NCBI RefSeq assembly: GCF_001905885.1
Contig: NZ_LIYH01000001.1
Coordinates: forward strand, 808,169 to 872,168
Length of the DNA: 64,000 nt
Direction of reading: 5' to 3'
Source: Streptomyces sp. CB03234
GTDB taxonomy: Bacteria; Actinomycetota; Actinomycetes; Streptomycetales; Streptomycetaceae
Part shown: positions 20,276-27,266 of the stretch, in pieces
Layout of the letters: each line of letters begins with the position of its first letter
Position numbering within the stretch: position 1 is the first letter of the stretch
Made by a program: the position numbers and the translations under genes
Notes under the pieces: generated by a model
What the model was told of the DNA's origin: nothing
Databases searched by the model: none
Seen by the model: only the letters and a program-made list of their open reading frames with translations

Positions 20276-20958
20276 CGGCGACGACGGCGGGCCTGCCACA
20301 CGGCGGCGGCGCCCAGGACGGCGACGGCGGCCAGACCGGCGACGAGTCCGATCGACGGGCCGGGTTCGAGGTCCATGACGGGGTGGGACTCGGGCGACCC
20401 GGACGGCGACCGGGCCGGGTCCGGCGTGGAGGCCTCCGGCCGGGGGTTCCACGACACCAGCTCACCGCACCCCGTCCTGGGATAGTCGGCGATCGCGCAC
20501 AGCAGGCCCTGGTTGTTGTACCGCAGCGGCTCGGCGACCGCCGCGAGCGCGTCAGCGGTCGTCGCGTCCGTACGCACCCGCGCGCAGGCGGTGCGCAGCG
20601 CGGGCGGCGGCTTTGGCTCGTACTCCGAGGCGTCGGCCGGCGTACCGAAGTCGATGACCAGGCCGATCCGTTTGGTGCCGTCCTCGGCGGGCGTCGCACC
20701 GCAGATCGCGGCGAAGTCGGGCGCCCGGCGCGGCCGGGGCGCGTTCTGGGAGTCGGGGCTCACCGCGAACCGGAAGCCCGTCACGTCACCGTCGGCGGGC
20801 CGGGCGGTGCCCGGACCCTGCGTGGCGTACGTCCAACCACCCCCGCTGCTCTCCCAGAACGACCAGTAGCGGTAACCGGCCGCCTGCGCGGGTCCGGCGA
20901 GGCCGAGCAGCACGGCACAGGCGGCGAGCAGCGGGACCAGGATCCGGGCGCGCATCAC
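20272..20958 (-). CDS. SCO2322-family surface-anchored protein, possibly DUF4430-like
   Basis: This 228-residue exported protein has a signal peptide at residues 1-26 (ILVPLLAACAVLLGLAGPAQA). The mature N-terminus GYRYWSFWESSGGGWTYATQ, followed by ARPADGDVTGFRFAVS, recalls the YW...NG...GD pattern of DUF4430. DUF4430 is the beta domain of transcobalamin/intrinsic factor. Cys residues are paired within the ectodomain (AICGAT, RTACARV, LLCAIADYPRTGC). A Pro/Ser-rich stalk leads to a C-terminal transmembrane helix (IGLVAGLAAVAVLGAAAVW) and RRRR stop-transfer. It overlaps both neighbours by four bases within the cobalamin operon. A role in capturing B12 at the surface is inferred. Confidence 0.75.
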   Translation of the reverse strand: MMRARILVPLLAACAVLLGLAGPAQAAGYRYWSFWESSGGGWTYATQGPGTARPADGDVTGFRFAVSPDSQNAPRPRRAPDFAAICGATPAEDGTKRIGLVIDFGTPADASEYEPKPPPALRTACARVRTDATTADALAAVAEPLRYNNQGLLCAIADYPRTGCGELVSWNPRPEASTPDPARSPSGSPESHPVMDLEPGPSIGLVAGLAAVAVLGAAAVWQARRRRR

Positions 20959-22232
20959 CGCTGCCGGTCCCGCTTGCGGCCGCTGAGCAGGAACCCGATG
21001 CCCATGCCGGCGACCAGGAAGACGGCGACGGCGAGCCAGACGTTGAAGCCCGGCTCCTCTTCCGTCTCCCGCTGTTGCGTCCCCTCCTCCAGAGGCAGCG
21101 ACTTCGGCGCCGGACCGGTCGCGTTGAGCTGCTGTACGAGGTCGACGCCGCCGAAGTCACGGGCGTCCGCGCCCACCGTGTGGGCGGCGAGGACCAGCTG
21201 GGCCCAGGCGGCGGGGCCGTTCTCCCTGGCCCACGCGGCGGAGTTCTGCTTCAGCCATTCCAGGGCACCGGTCGCCATGCCGATGTGCCCGGCCGCGCCG
21301 AGGGCGATGACGGCGTCGGCCGTGTTGCCGATGTCCGGCTGGGGCGCGGTGGTGGCGGCGCCGGGCATGGGCGGCAGATCGAGGTGGCCGGTGCCGGCCA
21401 GGCTGTTGACCAGGTAGGCGGCGCCGTTGCGGGCGGCACGCTCCACGCTCGGTTTACCCCCGGTGGCGCAGGTCGGCTTCTGCTCCGGCCTCGCCCCCCG
21501 CGTCTGGAGGTCCTTGCCCAGCCCGGCGAGCACGGCGGCGGCGGTGGCGTCACCGTTCGCGACGAGCGCGCCGGTCTTCGGGTCGGGCTGGTAGGCGAAG
21601 GCGCCCGCGCCCTCCTTGGCGTCGCAGGGGATCGCGAAGCCGAGCAGCGCGTCGTACGGCGTCTTCCCACCGCTCGACCGGATCTCGCCGGGCCGGTGGC
21701 CGGTCGCGGCGAGCGCGCTGACGACGAGGGACGTGGAATTGGCGTCGCTGGGCGCGCCGGGGTTGTAGCCCCAGCCGCCGTCCTCGTTCTGGACGCCCTT
21801 CAGCCAGGCCGCGCCCGCGCCCATGGCCTTGCTGACCGGGTCGGTCCCGGGCTCCGCCGCCTCGGGCCTGTCGACGCCGGACAGCGCCTGTACGGCGACG
21901 GCGGTGGCGTTGGTGTCCAGCAGCGTCTTCGGGTCGCAGGTCCTGGCCGGGTCGGGGCGGTAGGAGGCGAAGCCGCCGCTGTCGCACTGCTGCTTCAGCA
22001 GCCAGTCCACGGCCTTGCGGTTCGGCTCGACGCCGGACACCTGCTGGGCCATGAAGGCGAGCGACTGCCGCCACACCCCGTCGTACGTGGGGTCCTTCGT
22101 GCCGTACAGGCCGGCGGGGATCACCGGCGACGGCGCGGGAGAGGGGGCCGCGTACGCGAGGGTCGCGGTCCCGGACAGCAGCACGGCGGCGGCGAGCGCC
22201 GCGGCGCCGTGGCGGACGCGAACGGTGGTCAT
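20955..22232 (-). CDS. Surface-anchored alpha/alpha-toroid (prenyltransferase/squalene-oxidase repeat) protein
   Basis: This is a 425-residue exported protein, first in the cobalamin-riboswitch operon. The signal peptide is followed by alpha/alpha-toroid repeats with the QNxDGGWGY/QCDSGGFASY type motif (residues 85-97 and 160-170), LLDTNATAVAVQALSG and GNTADAVIALGAAGHIG. A C-terminal transmembrane helix (VWLAVAVFLVAGMGIGFLLS) and a basic tail anchor it outside the membrane. The same fold forms the alpha domain of intrinsic factor and transcobalamin, so with the riboswitch a cobalamin-binding role is a reasonable inference. No enzymatic Asp-rich motif of a cyclase is seen. The ATG at 22232 starts the signal peptide. 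The longer frame from 22382 would read through the riboswitch. Confidence 0.82.
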   Translation of the reverse strand: MTTVRVRHGAAALAAAVLLSGTATLAYAAPSPAPSPVIPAGLYGTKDPTYDGVWRQSLAFMAQQVSGVEPNRKAVDWLLKQQCDSGGFASYRPDPARTCDPKTLLDTNATAVAVQALSGVDRPEAAEPGTDPVSKAMGAGAAWLKGVQNEDGGWGYNPGAPSDANSTSLVVSALAATGHRPGEIRSSGGKTPYDALLGFAIPCDAKEGAGAFAYQPDPKTGALVANGDATAAAVLAGLGKDLQTRGARPEQKPTCATGGKPSVERAARNGAAYLVNSLAGTGHLDLPPMPGAATTAPQPDIGNTADAVIALGAAGHIGMATGALEWLKQNSAAWARENGPAAWAQLVLAAHTVGADARDFGGVDLVQQLNATGPAPKSLPLEEGTQQRETEEEPGFNVWLAVAVFLVAGMGIGFLLSGRKRDRQR

Positions 22233-22317
22233 GGCTTCGGTGGCCTCTCCTGCGGGAGCCGGGCACCGGCACGCGAAAGGCACCAGGCTCCGGCCCCGTA
22301 CTCCTCGACGGTGCCGG

Positions 22318-22343
22318 TCACCGGGCGGTCGATCCCGGTGACG
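22318..22343 (-). promoter_or_regulatory. Hairpin downstream of cobalamin aptamer (likely expression platform)
   Basis: GTCACCGGG and CCCGGTGAC form a perfect nine-bp stem with an eight-base loop, 18 nt after the aptamer and 86 nt before the first start codon. It is placed as an intrinsic terminator or as part of a switching structure controlled by cobalamin. Confidence 0.6.
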
Positions 22344-22361
22344 CGAGCCGAACACGTGCGC

Positions 22362-22448
22362 GTACGGGGCGATCCGGCTCACCGCCGGGAAGACGGCGGT
22401 TCACGGTTGCGGGGTCAGCGCCGGATTCGCACCGGCTTCCCCCCGTAC
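22362..22448 (-). promoter_or_regulatory. Cobalamin riboswitch
   Basis: On the minus strand the leader reads GGGGGAAGCCGGTGCGAAT, then CCGGCGCTGACCCCGCAAC and CGTGA. This is the highly conserved core of the cobalamin aptamer. It ends with TGAGCCGGATCGCC, matching the 3' B12-box region. GTACGGGG (5' side, forward 22441-22448) pairs with CCCCGTAC (3' side, forward 22362-22369) as the closing helix. Adenosylcobalamin binding would turn off the downstream surface-protein/ECF operon. The aptamer begins only about 36 nt after the MBL gene stop, so the promoter probably lies at the end of that gene. Confidence 0.9.
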
Positions 22449-22483
22449 GGGCATGATGACGACCCGCTCACTCTACCGGTGGG

Positions 22484-23518
22484 TCATACAGCCAGGTACG
22501 TCACGGGGTCGCTGCCCGGCACCGGCTCCACGCGCCCCAGCTTCACCAGCCGCCGCAGGTGCGCCTCCGCCTCCGAGACGGCGATGGTGCGCGAGCCGTA
22601 CGGGATGCGGTCCCAGGGGCGGTTCCACTCCATGCGCTCGGCGAGCTGCCAGGGGGTGAGCGGGGTGGTGAGCAGGCCGGCCAGGCCGGTCAGCCGCTCC
22701 TCGTGGTGGGCGAGCAGCTCCCGCACCCGCTCCTCGGCGCCGGTGAAGGCGTGCTGGTGGGCGGGGAGCACCTCGGCGACACCGAGCCGGCCGACCCGCT
22801 CCAGCGAGTCCAGGTAGTCCCCGAGAGGATCCGTCACGGTCGCGTCGTCGGGGTCCTCGTACAGCCCGATGTGCGGGCTGATCCCGGGCAGCAGGTGGTC
22901 GCCGGAGAACAGCCGCCCATGGCCGGGCCGGCGAGCCGGGTGCTCCTCCTCCAGGTGCAGGCAGACGTGACCGGGCGTGTGGCCGGGCGTCCAGATGGCG
23001 CGCAGCCGCCGCCCCGGCAGGTCGAGCAGCTCCCCGGGCGCGATCTCCCGGTCGGGCAGGACGGGCTGCGGCAGAGGGAGGGCACCGGCGCGTGCGGACC
23101 GCAGCGGGGCGGTGTGCTCGTCGGGCGCGCCGGAGGCGGTGAGCTTCGCCAGCAGGTAGTCGAGCCAGGCGCCCGGCTCGGCGTCACGGGTGCGGCGTAC
23201 GACGGCGATGTCGGCGGCGTGCATGGCGATCCAGGCGCCGGACGCCTCCCGGACCCGGCCGCACAGGCCGTGGTGGTCGGGGTGGTGGTGGGTGACGAGG
23301 ACGCCGTGGACGTCCCGGACGGAGGTGCCCAGCGCGGTGAGCCCCTCGCACAGCTCGGTCCAGGAGCCGGGGTCGTCCCAGCCGGTGTCGACGAGAACGG
23401 GGCCCCGGTCGGTGTCGACGACGTGGACGAGGGTGTGGCCGAGGGGGTTGTCCGGGATGGTGACCGCGATGCTCGATACGCCGCCCCCGTGGTCGTGCAC
23501 CTGCGGTCCTGGTGGCAT
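22484..23518 (-). CDS. MBL-fold metallo-hydrolase with C-terminal winged-helix-like tail
   Basis: This 344-residue protein has the metallo-beta-lactamase signature VLVTHHHPDHHGLCG near residue 74. Further metal ligands are in WTPGHTPGHVCLHLE near 177, LFSGDHLLPGISPHIG near 206 and PAHQHAFTG near 254. The tail (LTPWQLAERMEWNRPW, then AEAHLRRLVKLGRVE) resembles the LACTB2-type C-terminal domain. Members hydrolyse thioesters, lactones or phosphodiesters, and the substrate is unknown. It is divergent from the aldehyde dehydrogenase across 99 nt that carry a KstR-like box and a TCTGA palindrome, so it may share that regulation and act on CoA thioesters. Confidence 0.88.
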   Translation of the reverse strand: MPPGPQVHDHGGGVSSIAVTIPDNPLGHTLVHVVDTDRGPVLVDTGWDDPGSWTELCEGLTALGTSVRDVHGVLVTHHHPDHHGLCGRVREASGAWIAMHAADIAVVRRTRDAEPGAWLDYLLAKLTASGAPDEHTAPLRSARAGALPLPQPVLPDREIAPGELLDLPGRRLRAIWTPGHTPGHVCLHLEEEHPARRPGHGRLFSGDHLLPGISPHIGLYEDPDDATVTDPLGDYLDSLERVGRLGVAEVLPAHQHAFTGAEERVRELLAHHEERLTGLAGLLTTPLTPWQLAERMEWNRPWDRIPYGSRTIAVSEAEAHLRRLVKLGRVEPVPGSDPVTYLAV

Positions 23519-23563
23519 GAGCCCTCATCTCCCCACGGCGGTACGGCCATTGCCCAGTATAAC

Positions 23564-23577
23564 TAGAACTGGTATCA
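23564..23577. promoter_or_regulatory. KstR-like operator upstream of aldehyde dehydrogenase
   Basis: TAGAACTGGTATCA matches TnnAACnnGTTnnA with one mismatch (GTA for GTT), the same deviation as at 14519. It overlaps a perfect inverted repeat AGAACTG-GTAT-CAGTTCT (23566-23583). It lies between the divergent MBL and aldehyde dehydrogenase genes. Confidence 0.55.
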
Positions 23578-23579
23578 GT

Positions 23580-23596
23580 TCTGAGACAGTGTCAGA
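23580..23596. promoter_or_regulatory. Palindrome TCTGA-N7-TCAGA (copy 2 of 4)
   Basis: TCTGAGACAGTGTCAGA has the same 17-bp layout as the sites at 14390, 32654 and 39592. It ends 21 nt before the aldehyde dehydrogenase start codon, between the KstR-like box and the ribosome binding site. Confidence 0.55.
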
Positions 23597-23617
23597 AACT
23601 GCGGGAGGCGGCGCGCC

Positions 23618-25078
23618 ATGACCGAGCTGGTCGAGCACGGAAAGCTGTTCATCGGCGGCGAGTTCGCCGACCCCCTCGGCGACGACGTCATCGAAGTGAC
23701 CTCGCCGCACACCGAGCAGGTCATCGGCCGGGTGCCGCACGCTTCCCGGGCCGACGTCGACCGCGCGGTCGCGGCGGCGCGCCGGGCCTTCGACGAGGGC
23801 CCCTGGCCCCGGATGTCCCTGGACGAGCGGATCGCCGTCGTCACCCGTATCAAGGACGCCATCGCCGTACGGCACGAGGAGATCGCCCGGACGGTCAGCG
23901 CGCAGAACGGCTCCCCCTACTCGTGGAGCGTCCTCGCGCAGGCGCTCGGCGCGATGATGGTGTGGGACGCGGCGATCACGGTCGCCCGCGACCACCCGTA
24001 CGAAGTGGAGCGCGCCGGCGTCCTCGGCCCGATCCTGGTGCGGCGCGAGCCGGTCGGGGTGGTCGCGGCGGTGGTGCCGTGGAACGTCCCGCAGTTCACA
24101 GCCGCGGCGAAGCTGGGCCCGGCATTGCTGGCCGGCTGCACGGTGGTGCTCAAGCCGTCGCCGGAGACACCCCTGGACGCGTACATCCTGGCCGACATCG
24201 CACGGGAGGCCGGGCTGCCGGAGGGCGTGCTGTCGATCCTGCCCGCCGACCGGGAGGTCAGCGAGTACCTGGTCGGCCACCCCGGCGTCGACAAGGTGTC
24301 CTTCACCGGCTCCGTCGCGGCGGGCAAGCGCGTGATGGAGGTCGCCTCGCGCAACCTCACGCGCGTCACCCTGGAGCTGGGCGGCAAGTCCGCGGCCGTC
24401 GTCCTGCCGGACGCCGACCTGGAGGCCGCCGTCGCCGGGATCGTCCCGGCCGCCTGGATGAACAACGGCCAGGCGTGCGTGGCCCAGACGCGGATCCTCG
24501 CCCCGCGCTCCCGGTACGACGAGTTCGCCGAAGCCCTCGCCGCGGCGGCCGGCGCCCTGGTGGTCGGCGACCCGCTCGACCCGGCCACCCAGGTCGGCCC
24601 GCTCGTCGCCCGGCGCCAGCAGCAGCGGTCCCTCGACTACATCCGCATCGGCCAGGAGGAGGGCGCCAAGATCCTCGCGGGCGGTGGCCGCCCGGCCGGC
24701 CACGAGCGCGGCTGGTACGTCGAGCCGACCCTCTTCGGCGACGTCCACAACGACATGCGCCTCGCCCGCGAGGAGATCTTCGGCCCGGTGATCTGCCTGC
24801 TGCCGTACGGGGACGAGGCCGAGGCCCTCAAGATCGCCAACGACTCGGAGTACGGCCTCAGCGGCAGCGTGTGGACCGCCGACGTCGACCACGGCATCGA
24901 CTTCGCCCGCCAGGTCCGCACCGGCACCTTCAACGTCAACACCTTCAGCCTGGACATGCTGGGCCCGTTCGGCGGCTACAAGAACTCGGGCCTGGGCCGG
25001 GAGTTCGGACCCGAGGGCTACGACGCGTACCTGGAGTACAAGATGATCCACCTCCCCGCCGGCCACGAGGCACGGTGA
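23618..25078 (+). CDS. NAD(P)-dependent aldehyde dehydrogenase
   Basis: This 486-residue ALDH-superfamily enzyme has KLFIGGEFADPLGDD at the N-terminus and VVAAVVPWNVPQFTAAAKLGPALLAGC near residue 148. The cofactor loop is VSFTGSVAAGKRVME near 228, and the general base Glu is in LELGGKSAAVVL near 252. The catalytic Cys is in NNGQACVAQTRIL near 287, with EEIFGPVICLLPY and FGGYKNSGLGREFG. Sequence features resemble mycobacterial Rv0223c-like enzymes. The start has GGGAGGCGG upstream. It is coupled to a ferredoxin gene and preceded by a KstR-like box and the second shared palindrome, suggesting oxidation of a steroid side-chain or related aldehyde produced by a P450. Confidence 0.92.
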   Translation: MTELVEHGKLFIGGEFADPLGDDVIEVTSPHTEQVIGRVPHASRADVDRAVAAARRAFDEGPWPRMSLDERIAVVTRIKDAIAVRHEEIARTVSAQNGSPYSWSVLAQALGAMMVWDAAITVARDHPYEVERAGVLGPILVRREPVGVVAAVVPWNVPQFTAAAKLGPALLAGCTVVLKPSPETPLDAYILADIAREAGLPEGVLSILPADREVSEYLVGHPGVDKVSFTGSVAAGKRVMEVASRNLTRVTLELGGKSAAVVLPDADLEAAVAGIVPAAWMNNGQACVAQTRILAPRSRYDEFAEALAAAAGALVVGDPLDPATQVGPLVARRQQQRSLDYIRIGQEEGAKILAGGGRPAGHERGWYVEPTLFGDVHNDMRLAREEIFGPVICLLPYGDEAEALKIANDSEYGLSGSVWTADVDHGIDFARQVRTGTFNVNTFSLDMLGPFGGYKNSGLGREFGPEGYDAYLEYKMIHLPAGHEAR

Positions 25079-25314
25079 TGGGCGACCGCTGGCACGTGGA
25101 GGTCGACCGCAACGTCTGCATCGGCTCCGGCATGTGCGCGCACCACGCCCCGCACGGCTTCGCCCTGGACACCGCCCGGCAGTCCCGCCCACGGGCCGCC
25201 CGGACCGACGCCGACGAGCGGATCCTCGCCGCGGCCGAGGGCTGCCCGGTGGAGGCGATCACGATCGCACTGGCGGACGGCGGCGAGCAGGTCTTCCCCC
25301 CTGACGAAGAGTGA
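25078..25314 (+). CDS. P450-type ferredoxin with variant cluster motif
   Basis: This 78-residue ferredoxin begins MGDRWHVEVDRNVCIGSGMC at an ATG overlapping the aldehyde dehydrogenase stop. The cluster motif is C-I-G-S-G-M-C (residues 14-20) with a distal CPVEAI near 58. This is the CXX?XXC...CP class, in which the residue at the third-ligand position is variable (Ser here), usually giving a [3Fe-4S] cluster. Such ferredoxins donate electrons to P450s and lie beside them in actinobacteria. Here the nearest P450 is CYP125, 9 kb away, which shares the same two operator types. GAGG precedes the start within the overlap. Confidence 0.9.
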   Translation: MGDRWHVEVDRNVCIGSGMCAHHAPHGFALDTARQSRPRAARTDADERILAAAEGCPVEAITIALADGGEQVFPPDEE

Positions 25315-25437
25315 AGGAGCCGCGAAGGAACGGCGCGCGGTGCCCGTCGTTGCCCGGCCCGCCCACCACGACCATGCGAAACTTCTCCCTTGATCACGAG
25401 GGCAAGGGGCCCACGTGCACGCGGGATCGGGAGATTC

Positions 25438-25965
25438 GTGCGCAAGGCGAAGTTGGCGGCCGCGGCCGCCGGTGTGGTGCTGCTGGTCGCGGGCTGCGGC
25501 GGCGGTGGTACGGACAAGGGAACGGGCCCCACGTCCGGCTCCCCGGCCCCGGCCGGTGCGGGCGCGGAGGCGGAGGGCGGCAGCCTGGACGCGGCGGCGG
25601 TGACCAAGGAGATCGGCGACGCGGCGACGGCGGCGGGCTTCACCAAGAAGCCCTCGGACGACGTCCCGCCGGCCCTCGCGTCCTGCATGGTCGACTGGGC
25701 GGTCGACGGCGAGAAGGCCACCGACACGAAGAAGTCCTACGACGACACGGTCGCGGCCCTCGCCAAGAACGGCTGGAAGGAGTCGCAGAGCTTCGACCAG
25801 AAGGGCTCGGTGATCAAGTCGCTGGCCAAGAGCGGCTGGACGCTGAAGGCGAGCCACCACGGGCAGGGCGGCTTCGTCACCGTGATGTTCATCGCCACGG
25901 ACAACAGCCCGGCGTGCGAGAAGGCCTTCCGGGAAGACCTGGAGAAGAACAAGAACACCCAGTAA
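25438..25965 (+). CDS. Lipoprotein of unknown function
   Basis: This 175-residue protein begins VRKAKLAAAAAGVVLLVAGC at GTG 25438. The basic n-region, hydrophobic core and lipobox (LVAGC) place the mature N-terminal Cys on the outer face of the membrane. A Gly/Thr/Pro-rich linker leads to a small domain of about 110 residues (AAVTKEIGDAATAAGFTKK, then LASCMVDWAV and CEKAFREDLEKNK). One Cys pair is possible. No family was recognised with confidence. GGGAG precedes the start, and the longer frame from 25390 lacks one. It lies alone after the ferredoxin gene and converges with kstR. Confidence 0.8.
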   Translation: MRKAKLAAAAAGVVLLVAGCGGGGTDKGTGPTSGSPAPAGAGAEAEGGSLDAAAVTKEIGDAATAAGFTKKPSDDVPPALASCMVDWAVDGEKATDTKKSYDDTVAALAKNGWKESQSFDQKGSVIKSLAKSGWTLKASHHGQGGFVTVMFIATDNSPACEKAFREDLEKNKNTQ

Positions 25966-26412
25966 CACCCACCCAGTGCGGGGCCGTGCCCCCCACCGCC
26001 CCGCAGTCGGCCGACGGCCGGGGCGGGGCCGTGCAGGGTCGTCCCCGCAGAGGTTGGCGGCGTCTGATGGGTTCCCTTGTTCCGTACCCAAGGCCGCCGG
26101 CCTCGAGGGGTGCCCCCTCTGGGGGAGAGACGAGCCCGGAGGGGCCACGCCCCCCACCCCCCGGCAGGCCGCCGACCCGCACCGCCCCGGGGGGAACCGA
26201 GAAAGGGCGCCGTGCCGTTCCGTTGTGCCCACCCGTTCCGCCTTGCGGAAGGACTGCCCACAACGGGAAGGAAGGGCGGGGCCCTGCGGGGGCGACTGCC
26301 CACAACGGGTCGAGGCACCGCCCTGCGGGGCGAGCCGCCCACGACGTGCGGGGCGAGCCGCCCGCAACGGGCGGGCGGGATCCCGGCGGGGGCCGCCCAA
26401 GTGGGCGGGGCG
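25966..26412. repeat. Gene-free gap holding copy 1 of a dispersed intergenic repeat (26012-26155)
   Basis: No credible gene is seen in these 447 bp. The segment 26012-26155 shares long blocks with 44277-44402. These include GGGGCCGTGCAGGGTCGTCC, CCCGCAGAGGT followed by GGCGGCG, CGTACCCAAGGCCGCCGGCC, and GAGACGAGCCCGGAGGGGCC. The rest (26160-26412) is GC-rich with repeated ACTGCCCACAACGGG and GGGCGAGCCGCCC words. It separates two convergent genes. Confidence 0.8.
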
Positions 26413-27042
26413 TCAGGCTGTGGGTCCGGGCCCCGGGGTGGCGTCCGGGGTCGTCAGGTCGATCAGACGGCACGCCGTCTCGATGTCGATCTTCACCTGG
26501 GCGATCGACGCCCGGCCCGACAGCCAGGTGATCAGCGCCGAGTGCCAGGTGTGCTCGATCACCCGCACCGCGGAGAGCTGCTGCGGCGTCGGGTGCTCCA
26601 GACCCATCGCGTCCAGGATGATCGCCGTCGTCTGCCGGGACACCGTGTCCACCTCCGGGCTCACGCTGCGGTCCGCGAACGTCAGCGCCCGCACCATCGC
26701 GTCCGCGAGGTGCGGCTCGCGCTGGAGGGCGCGGAAGGCGCGCATCAGCGTCTCGGCCACCCGCTGGGAGGCGGACTCCCCGGCCGGCGGGCGCTTGCGC
26801 AGCGTCGTGTGCAGGTGGTCCAGCTGGTCCTGCATGGTGGCGACCAGCAGGTGGATCTTGGACGGGAAGTACCGGTACAGCGTGCCCAGCGCGACCCCGG
26901 CGGCCTCGGCGACCTCGCGCATCTGGACCGCGTCGAAGCCGCCCCGGCCGGCCAGCTGCGCGCTGGCGTGGAGGATCCGGCGGCGGCGCGCCTCCTGGCG
27001 CTCGGTGAGCGGCGGCGACGCCGGTCTGTCTTCCGCTGTCAT
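26413..27042 (-). CDS. kstR: TetR-family regulator KstR
   Basis: This 209-residue repressor has the N-terminal helix-turn-helix QEARRRRILHASAQLAGRGG, then AVQMREVAEAAGVALGTLYRYFPSKIHLLVA (residues 16-64). This is nearly the mycobacterial KstR sequence as I recall it (YEAVQMRAVADRADVAVGTL). The ligand domain also matches in register: MRAFRALQREPHLADAMVRA, TFADRSVSPEVDTV, WHSALITWLSGRASIAQV. KstR controls cholesterol side-chain degradation and is released by 3-oxo-cholestenoyl-CoA-type ligands. The ATG at 27042 is chosen over the long frame from 27252. A perfect KstR consensus box lies 157 nt upstream, consistent with autoregulation. Confidence 0.88.
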   Translation of the reverse strand: MTAEDRPASPPLTERQEARRRRILHASAQLAGRGGFDAVQMREVAEAAGVALGTLYRYFPSKIHLLVATMQDQLDHLHTTLRKRPPAGESASQRVAETLMRAFRALQREPHLADAMVRALTFADRSVSPEVDTVSRQTTAIILDAMGLEHPTPQQLSAVRVIEHTWHSALITWLSGRASIAQVKIDIETACRLIDLTTPDATPGPGPTA

Positions 27043-27198
27043 CTGTCCCGTTCCGTCGTTCGTTCCGTTCCATGGCGTACCGGTGTGCCCACGGGCCGGT
27101 ACCGCCCGGCGGCGCCCGTCGTGGCGTGAATCACCTGTTCCGGCCCTCACAGCGGCGCTACCTGCCGGTAGATTCGAAGCTCCTTGGACGATCAAGTC

Positions 27199-27212
27199 TG
27201 AAACTTGTTCTA
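27199..27212. promoter_or_regulatory. KstR operator between kstR and the glycosyltransferase operon
   Basis: TGAAACTTGTTCTA fits TnnAACnnGTTnnA with no mismatch. It lies 157 nt upstream of kstR and 55 nt upstream of the divergent glycosyltransferase start, so it could control both. Confidence 0.72.
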
Positions 27213-27266
27213 GATTAGCGCGACCGGTTAGGCTCCGGCGAAACGCAGGCAAGAAGGGGGCCGCGA

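Noticed and set aside
17427..20699. 1090-codon minus frame as one giant ABC protein
   Set aside because: Only the last 576 codons encode ABC domains. The GTG at 19157 has a GTGA overlap with the EcfT stop and a ribosome binding site, and the upstream part is a shadow of the EcfT gene.
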